Below are positions 53,674 through 58,546 of a stretch of DNA of 58,546 bases, piece after piece. The stretch is taken from assembly GCF_001468125.1 (NCBI RefSeq), contig NZ_LNYT01000006.1, forward strand, positions 198,840 through 257,385. Reading direction: 5' to 3'. This DNA is from Legionella rubrilucens. GTDB taxonomy: Bacteria > Pseudomonadota > Gammaproteobacteria > Legionellales > Legionellaceae. The notes under the pieces are model-generated. The model saw nothing but the letters and a program-made list of their open reading frames with translations, did not search any database and was not told the origin of the DNA. A program made the position numbers and the translations under genes. Each line of letters begins with the position of its first letter. Within the stretch, counting starts at the first letter, position 1.

Positions 53674-56364
53674 ATGCCTCTATCAGAGCAAACCAAAATT
53701 GCCATCATTAAACGTTTTCTCACCGAAAACAGTGTCCCCCCTCTGGACCAGGAACTCTCTGACGAAGGGATAAGGACAATGCCCTTGTTTAATGGGCTGG
53801 GCAACAGCCTCGATCAGCTGGCTGATTTTGACCCTGTGATAAATTTTGCAACGTTAAACCAGGACATCAATCAATGGAAATTGTTAACCAGTGTGCTTAA
53901 AAGTGGCTTGGAACTTCGCGCAGGCAGCCCGCCCACGATTGAAAACGTCAATTACCCTGCCATGCGGGCCTTTACGGATCGCCATGCAATCAGCCAGCTA
54001 CCGCAACCTGACTATTACCAGCGTGCGACGAAATTCAATCCCGGTGCTCAGCAAATGCTGGATCCTCTGATTGACAACGCGCGTAATGCACTGGGCAAAC
54101 TGCTTAAAACATACCCTGGTTTTGAAAAATTTGATCCAGCACACGTTCCAGACATCCAAAAAAACATGGAGATCCTGAAAGGCAATATAAAAATCGCTGA
54201 ATCGATCAAAGATGACGTGAATCTTAAAAAATTCACGGCGCAATTGACGATATTGGAAGACCTCTACAAAATAAATCAATTAAAAATCATTCAGATCCCC
54301 AATGAAAACGGCCCGGCTTTAAACTATTGCGAGTTGGCTGAATCAGCTGGTGGAGTCACTGAAAAAGTATCACTGATTAGTCTGTCTAAAGTCACAAGCC
54401 AGTTGACCACACTCGTAACAACGGCTCCGACTACCGTGCAGGATTACCTGGATCATCGTAACGATTACAAACTCAGTACGCAGGCCATTTTAAAATTGCC
54501 CAAACACGGTAAAATTGAAGAAGTCCAGCGCGAAGCCCTGGCTCTTAATTTTTCCCGCCTGTGCGGTCTCGATACTACCCAATCATCCATGGTGATGTAT
54601 GATGGCAAACCGGCCCTGTTTGTCCCCTTCGATGACATTCGACTGCTGAAAGATTTCGCCCATGGTAAAGTATTCAAAGCTGGATTGACCGGCTCCCAGA
54701 CCTATGAACATTATTCCACGATTGATCCCGTGGGTTCAGGTTTACAATCCAATGTATTCATTCACGATTTTGGTAAAAGCCTTGGTGTATTCTATCTTTG
54801 CAGTGATCCGGATTTTGTCGGCGGGTACAATCAAAACAAAGCCTTACGCAACAACAGAAGCCTTTTCATGTTTGATATGGTTGTCATGCCGGGCGATAAA
54901 CTGAAACTGGATAGCCGCCTAAGCCTCCAACCCAATGAATTTTTGGTTAAACATACCCGTCATGGGCAGGGCCGCAACCGAACCTTGATTGAAGACTCTT
55001 CCTTCCATGAAAAATTCAATAGCCTGCTGACGGTAATGAGGAATGAAAATCGCATGCTGGCCTACCTTGATTTAACCATCAGCCGTCACGCCGCCCGCAT
55101 TGAGCAGTTGAAAAAATCACTGGACAATGCCACATCCAGTGAGGCGAAGGAGATAAAGAGTGAAATCAAGCAAGTGGCCGCTCTGCTAAAAGATGCCGAG
55201 CTTATCCGGCAAAGCGTCAAAAACCGGATAAGCAAGATTCCTGAAACCTTCCCAGGCTCCGATAAAATCAGTACTCATGGCATGGCGAAAGGCCTTATCC
55301 TCGAAAAGCTGCTTAATAATCCGGTTTTATTTAATGATGAAGGACGGCCCTATCGCAATCCCTGGACTTATCGTAATGAAACCCAACTCACCTACATGAA
55401 ATTCATGAAGGGCCAGAATCCAGACGAAGACAAGGTGCTCCTGGCCTTTTCTTCTATCGTTGCACCGCAAATGGTCAGTTTTCTCAAACGGCATGGGGCG
55501 CCTTCTTTAACCATCGTCCCTCACCGGAATGAATTTGAACTCACCCACATGACCATTTCGGTGAATGATCTGGCCAGGCTTCAGGAAACCATGCTGTACC
55601 CGGAAACGCATCTTGATGGGCTTTTAAAGACGGATTACCTGAATTTAAGTGATTTGCAGGCCATTGGCAATGCGTATGGCGAGGGGCATAGAACACGCAT
55701 CCTTTCCCTGATACAGGATTATAAACAATTCATGAATCAAACCGGGGAAAAAGAACCCAGTGTCCATAGCAAATTAAAAGCGATTAATACTGTCGATGCC
55801 GAGTTGCTCGAATTCATCAACACGGCCAAAGACAAAGGCTTTGCCATGCATGTCCGCAAGAAATTTCAGTTTGACATTCAGCAGCAATTGCGCAGCATGA
55901 TTCCCCCGCAGGAATTACCCGACAACCTGGATGAAGCCTTCAGTGCTGCATTAAAACTGGATCAGATAAACACCTTCAATCGCGTCATGGAAACGGCCAT
56001 TGAAAATAAAAAATGGAATTCACCGGAATTTAAAAAGTTCCTTCAGGACTGCATTACCGAGTATCAACGGGCAACCGATCATGCGTTGGCCATTGACGCC
56101 AGCAGCAACGTCGCAACGGCTGGTGGAAAAACCATGAACGCCTTCAGACTTCCTTTGAAAGCGGTCTTAGCCCCTGTGTCTAAAGGCAGTAAGTCAGAAG
56201 ATGACCACCTGGATGACATTGATCCTCTCACCATTCAAACGCAACAACTTAAGGAACAACGAGAAAAATTAGAAAAATCTGTTTCTATGGCTAATACTAA
56301 GAGTGAGGAGGAAGTAGATAATCAGGAAATATCACCAACTACCGTCAGTGTAGAGGTGAAATGA
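53674..56364 (+). CDS. Large uncharacterised protein, effector candidate
   Basis: 896 aa from the ATG at 53674 (only GAG upstream; a TTG seven codons earlier is less likely). No signal or membrane segment. A region around residues 280-330 (EVQREALALNFSRLCGL, MVMYDGKPALFVPFDDIR) vaguely recalls HipA/PI3K-like kinase folds, but motifs are too weak to claim. A charged coiled coil follows near residues 470-530. The tail (TKSEEEVDNQEISPTT) is a good E-block-like, acidic C-terminus. Large size, orphan character and tail suggest a Dot/Icm substrate (inference). Confidence 0.65.
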   Translation: MPLSEQTKIAIIKRFLTENSVPPLDQELSDEGIRTMPLFNGLGNSLDQLADFDPVINFATLNQDINQWKLLTSVLKSGLELRAGSPPTIENVNYPAMRAFTDRHAISQLPQPDYYQRATKFNPGAQQMLDPLIDNARNALGKLLKTYPGFEKFDPAHVPDIQKNMEILKGNIKIAESIKDDVNLKKFTAQLTILEDLYKINQLKIIQIPNENGPALNYCELAESAGGVTEKVSLISLSKVTSQLTTLVTTAPTTVQDYLDHRNDYKLSTQAILKLPKHGKIEEVQREALALNFSRLCGLDTTQSSMVMYDGKPALFVPFDDIRLLKDFAHGKVFKAGLTGSQTYEHYSTIDPVGSGLQSNVFIHDFGKSLGVFYLCSDPDFVGGYNQNKALRNNRSLFMFDMVVMPGDKLKLDSRLSLQPNEFLVKHTRHGQGRNRTLIEDSSFHEKFNSLLTVMRNENRMLAYLDLTISRHAARIEQLKKSLDNATSSEAKEIKSEIKQVAALLKDAELIRQSVKNRISKIPETFPGSDKISTHGMAKGLILEKLLNNPVLFNDEGRPYRNPWTYRNETQLTYMKFMKGQNPDEDKVLLAFSSIVAPQMVSFLKRHGAPSLTIVPHRNEFELTHMTISVNDLARLQETMLYPETHLDGLLKTDYLNLSDLQAIGNAYGEGHRTRILSLIQDYKQFMNQTGEKEPSVHSKLKAINTVDAELLEFINTAKDKGFAMHVRKKFQFDIQQQLRSMIPPQELPDNLDEAFSAALKLDQINTFNRVMETAIENKKWNSPEFKKFLQDCITEYQRATDHALAIDASSNVATAGGKTMNAFRLPLKAVLAPVSKGSKSEDDHLDDIDPLTIQTQQLKEQREKLEKSVSMANTKSEEEVDNQEISPTTVSVEVK

Positions 56365-56402
56365 CTGTAACAGCACTTTTAAAAGGGACTTGAGGAGTGA
56401 TT

Positions 56403-56960
56403 ATGCCTGTACATGAACGACGACAGCACTTTCGCATCGATGACCAGATTTATTTTGATTACAAAATCCTGCAACCGGGAGGCTTTTTTTCGGATAAATC
56501 AATCACTGATGAGCTATTGGGGCAAAATGGCCAGCGTTACGTGGAAACGACCCAGTATTTTCAAAGCCTTGACTACGAGTTGTCCGAGCTCACTCAGGAA
56601 ATCGCTTTGAAAGACCCAACCATGGCCCATTACCTGAATCTTATCAATGCTAAAATTGACCATTTGGCACACCACCTGTTAATTGGTGAAAAAATACACC
56701 TACGCAAGGTCAATATCAGCTTAGGCGGTATGGCTTTTAAAGCCAAAGATAGAATCAAGGAAAAAACCCGCTTAAAAATAGTGATTTATACTAAACCGAA
56801 AATGGTGCCCATCATCCTGGATGCCACGGTGGTTTACAGCCAGTTTTTAGGTGAAAGCATGTACAGAACCGCCGTGCAATTTGAAACATTAACGAATGAG
56901 CAGGAGCAACTGCTGTCCCAGCACATCATGCTGGCCCAGGTCCGATGCCGTGCGGATTAA
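56403..56960 (+). CDS. PilZ-domain protein
   Basis: 185 aa from the ATG at 56403 (GAGGAG five bases upstream; a GTG two codons earlier is possible). The c-di-GMP-binding motifs are visible: RRQHFR near the N-terminus (RxxxR) and NISLGGMAF (D/NxSxxG) near residue 105. A helical stretch of about 75 residues is inserted between them. It would respond to the c-di-GMP made by cyclases such as the one at 14781. Output unknown. Confidence 0.85.
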   Translation: MPVHERRQHFRIDDQIYFDYKILQPGGFFSDKSITDELLGQNGQRYVETTQYFQSLDYELSELTQEIALKDPTMAHYLNLINAKIDHLAHHLLIGEKIHLRKVNISLGGMAFKAKDRIKEKTRLKIVIYTKPKMVPIILDATVVYSQFLGESMYRTAVQFETLTNEQEQLLSQHIMLAQVRCRAD

Positions 56961-57040
56961 AAATTGAATCATTGCATTGCTGAGTCTGACACAATCCAGC
57001 ATAATTTGGGTTCCTTTTTGTTGTTATTTGCAGGTATAAC

Positions 57041-57310
57041 ATGCCCAGACACGTTTTTTGTTCGAAATTAAACCAAGAAGCCGAAGGCCTGGACGCCCCT
57101 CCTTTCCCCGGTGAGCTCGGCGAAAAAATCTACCATCATGTTTCAAAACAAGCCTGGACCATGTGGCTTTCCCATCAAACCATGCTCATTAATGAATACC
57201 GTCTAAGCCTTATCGACCCCAAGGCGCGCGAATTTCTCACGAAAGAAATGTCGAATTATTTTTTTGGCGAGGGCTCTGCCAAACCGTCCGGCTTTGTTCC
57301 TGAAGGGTAG
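57041..57310 (+). CDS. yggX: Probable Fe(2+)-trafficking protein (YggX family)
   Basis: 89 aa, the usual length. It begins [18 protein letters not shown] with the conserved Cys7 and continues [27 protein letters not shown] and a GFVPEG ending. The family protects iron-sulfur clusters and buffers iron. It sits eight bases before psuG on the same strand. Confidence 0.93.
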   Translation: MPRHVFCSKLNQEAEGLDAPPFPGELGEKIYHHVSKQAWTMWLSHQTMLINEYRLSLIDPKAREFLTKEMSNYFFGEGSAKPSGFVPEG

Positions 57311-57317
57311 GTGATGT

Positions 57318-58244
57318 ATGTTTCATGATTTGCTGAATGTCCATAGTGAAGTCTTCTCTGCCATTGCACACCGACAACCGGTCGTCGTCCTCGAATCCAC
57401 CATCATTTCGCATGGCATGCCCTACCCCGACAATCTCGCCACCGCCCGCCTGGTGGAGCAGCTTATTCGTGAAGAAGGCGCCATTCCGGCGACTATCGCT
57501 CTGCATCAGGGAAAAATTCATATTGGCATCGATGAGGAAATCATGGATGGGCTGGCCCAGGCTAAAGGCGTGATGAAAGCCTCGCGCCGTGATTTAGCCT
57601 ATGTATTAAGCCAGAAACTCACCGCCAGTACGACGGTCGCCGCCACCATGTTCTGCGCCTATTTAGCCGGCCTCCCCCTTTTCGCTACGGGCGGCATTGG
57701 CGGCGTTCATCAGGAAGTACAGGACAGCTTTGACATTTCTGCCGACATCATCGAATTGTCGTCAACGCCGATGACGGTTGTCTGTTCAGGCGCCAAATCC
57801 ATTCTTGATTTGCCTAAAACGCTGGAAATGCTGGAAACACACGGCGTGGCCGTGGTCGGCTACCAGACCGACGAATTCCCTGCCTTCTACAGCCATTCCA
57901 GCGGCATTCCTCTGGTTCACCGCTTAGACAGTCCTGAAGACATTGCCGACATGATGCATTACCAGCGTCGCTTAAACATCCGTAATGGCATCGTTGTCGC
58001 CAACCCCATCCCCAAACACGCCGAAATTCCTGATTCGGACATCACACCCATCATTGAGCAGGCGCATCGCGAAGCCCAACACATTCAAGGGAAAGCAATT
58101 ACCCCTTATCTGCTGCAACGCATCAGTGATTTGACCGCCGGCCGAAGCCTGAATGCCAACATCGAATTGATAAAAAATAATGCAATTCTGGGTGCCAAAA
58201 TCGCCATCGCCTATCAAAATCAATTTTTAACGAAAAAATCATAA
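57318..58244 (+). CDS. psuG: Pseudouridine-5'-phosphate glycosidase
   Basis: 308 aa. Family motifs VVLESTIISHGMPYPDN, GKIHIGIDEEIM, ASRRDLAYV, TTVAATMFCAYLAGL, FATGGIGGVHQEVQ and a NPIPKHAEIP segment. It splits pseudouridine 5'-phosphate to uracil and ribose-5-phosphate. AGGTGA stands before the ATG. The kinase PsuK, usually adjacent, is not seen in this window. The next feature is tRNA-Phe. Confidence 0.93.
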   Translation: MFHDLLNVHSEVFSAIAHRQPVVVLESTIISHGMPYPDNLATARLVEQLIREEGAIPATIALHQGKIHIGIDEEIMDGLAQAKGVMKASRRDLAYVLSQKLTASTTVAATMFCAYLAGLPLFATGGIGGVHQEVQDSFDISADIIELSSTPMTVVCSGAKSILDLPKTLEMLETHGVAVVGYQTDEFPAFYSHSSGIPLVHRLDSPEDIADMMHYQRRLNIRNGIVVANPIPKHAEIPDSDITPIIEQAHREAQHIQGKAITPYLLQRISDLTAGRSLNANIELIKNNAILGAKIAIAYQNQFLTKKS

Positions 58245-58252
58245 TTCAGTAC

Positions 58253-58281
58253 TTGACTCTGAATCGTTCTCGGAGTTTAAT
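58253..58281 (+). promoter_or_regulatory. Sigma-70 promoter of tRNA-Phe
   Basis: TTGACT (58253-58258) and TTTAAT (58276-58281) have a 17-base spacer and end 13 bases before the tRNA. Confidence 0.75.
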
Positions 58282-58294
58282 AGCAACCTCTTGG

Positions 58295-58370
58295 GGCCAG
58301 ATAGCTCAGTCGGTAGAGCAGAGGATTGAAAATCCTCGTGTCGGTGGTTCGATTCCGCCTCTGGCCACCA
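58295..58370 (+). tRNA. tRNA-Phe (GAA)
   Basis: 76 nt with encoded CCA. The acceptor stem pairs GGCCAGA with TCTGGCC, the D-arm reads TAGCTCAGTCGGTAGAGCA, the anticodon loop is TTGAAAA (GAA) and the T-arm reads GGTGGTTCGATTCCGCC. It is preceded by a clear promoter and followed directly by an inverted repeat. Confidence 0.97.
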
Positions 58371-58395
58371 TGTAAATCAATAGATTACATGGTGG
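58365..58395. repeat. Inverted repeat spanning the tRNA-Phe 3' end
   Basis: CCACCATGTAA, which includes the terminal CCA, pairs perfectly with TTACATGGTGG nine bases later. No T-run follows. It could be a processing or termination hairpin, or a trace of recombination at the tRNA end. Confidence 0.5.
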
Positions 58396-58414
58396 TTCCC
58401 AAATTAGGGTCTTT

Positions 58415-58546
58415 GGGTCTTTCCCAATTACGGGGGCACTCAATCAACAGCATAGTACTTTAACTCTGGTTCTATAATTTTCAAAGTTTTTAAAGCCATA
58501 GGCTCGTCTTTGAATCAATTTCATTTTTCTATGGAAGCCTTCGGTA
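58415..58546 (-). mobile_element. Right-hand part of an ISL3-family element, cut by the window edge
   Basis: A terminal-repeat-like start (GGGTCTTTCCCAATTACGGG) is followed by the 3' end of an ISL3-type transposase on the minus strand. The eight bases GGGTCTTT occur twice in tandem (58407-58422), so the exact end is uncertain. It lies about 45 bp past tRNA-Phe. Confidence 0.7.
58444..58545 (-). CDS. ISL3-family transposase, C-terminal fragment
   Basis: The minus strand reads TEGFHRKMKLIQRRAYGFKN then FENYRTRVKVLCC and a TGA at 58444-58446. The GF-x-RK-x-K-x-IQR-x-AYG-x-NF-x-NYR pattern is the typical C-terminus of ISL3 transposases. The rest is beyond the window, so intactness is unknown. 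Confidence 0.8.
   Translation of the reverse strand, partial: TEGFHRKMKLIQRRAYGFKNFENYRTRVKVLCC

Noticed and set aside
53674-56364. Naming the 896-aa protein a kinase
   Set aside because: The resemblance to HipA/PI3K-like segments is limited to a short hydrophobic stretch; no catalytic Asp/DFG-type pair could be placed with confidence.
58371-58414. Direct repeat of the tRNA-Phe end as an att site
   Set aside because: Only the short GGTGGTTC recurs after the tRNA, and it belongs to the inverted repeat arm; too short to be an attachment site.
1-58546. CRISPR arrays, rRNA genes, riboswitches or prophage modules
   Set aside because: No regularly spaced repeats, rRNA motifs, recognisable aptamers or phage structural genes were seen on either strand.

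Overview
The window reads as the chromosome of a gammaproteobacterium in or near Legionellaceae. Signs of this are a legiolysin-type 4-hydroxyphenylpyruvate dioxygenase next to the other tyrosine-degradation genes, several large orphan proteins with acidic C-termini of the kind carried by Dot/Icm (type IV) secreted effectors, PmrA-like boxes near two of them, and a gammaproteobacterial housekeeping set (dnaB-alr, lipA, asnS, lolCD, rpe, slt, yggX). This assignment is inferred from gene content. No search was possible.

Layout. 1-1302: a possible gene fragment at the edge, then an IS3-family element whose orfA carries a 1-nt frameshift. 1368-10280 (all minus): an eight-gene surface-polysaccharide operon. 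Transcription runs wbpA, wbpB, wbpD, a UDP-sugar 2-epimerase, Wzm-like permease, Wzt-like ATPase and two tandem paralogous glycosyltransferase-like genes. It encodes a UDP-ManNAc3NAcA-type route, but the aminotransferase (WbpE) is absent. 10559-12911: methyltransferase and a divergent POT transporter. 12949-22261 (mostly minus): DDAH-like hydrolase, LipA, diguanylate cyclase, CDGSH protein, thioredoxin/DsbD-like membrane protein, CBS protein, glycine-zipper lipoprotein, alanine racemase, DnaB, a small Cys-rich ORF and a DUF2147 protein. 22343-25600: a SNF2/SWIM helicase. 25716-32324: two divergent paralogues of unknown function, NAD synthetase and a proline-tailed repeat protein. 32460-36458: two outer-membrane barrels, Rpe and Slt. 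36620-41503 (minus): a decayed ORF, then a run for SIMPL protein, glycerophosphodiesterase, UgpB-like binding protein and two alpha/beta hydrolases, which together look like glycerolipid scavenging. 41713-46232 (plus): leucine dehydrogenase, O-methyltransferase, HPPD, FAH and maleylacetoacetate isomerase. 46229-51009: membrane and secreted small proteins, AsnS, a small ORF, LolD and LolC. 51178-56364: three large proteins of unknown function (effector candidates). 56403-58244: PilZ protein, YggX and PsuG. 58295-58546: tRNA-Phe with a clear promoter, then the end of an ISL3-family element running off the window.

The strongest leads for undescribed biology are the divergent paralogue pair (25716-28945), the orphan proteins at 51178-56364 with PmrA-like boxes, the three-repeat proline-tailed protein (30633-32324), the tandem glycosyltransferase-like pair (1368-4006) and the CPHC/DsbD-like fusion (16409-17608). 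I found no CRISPR array, rRNA, riboswitch or prophage.
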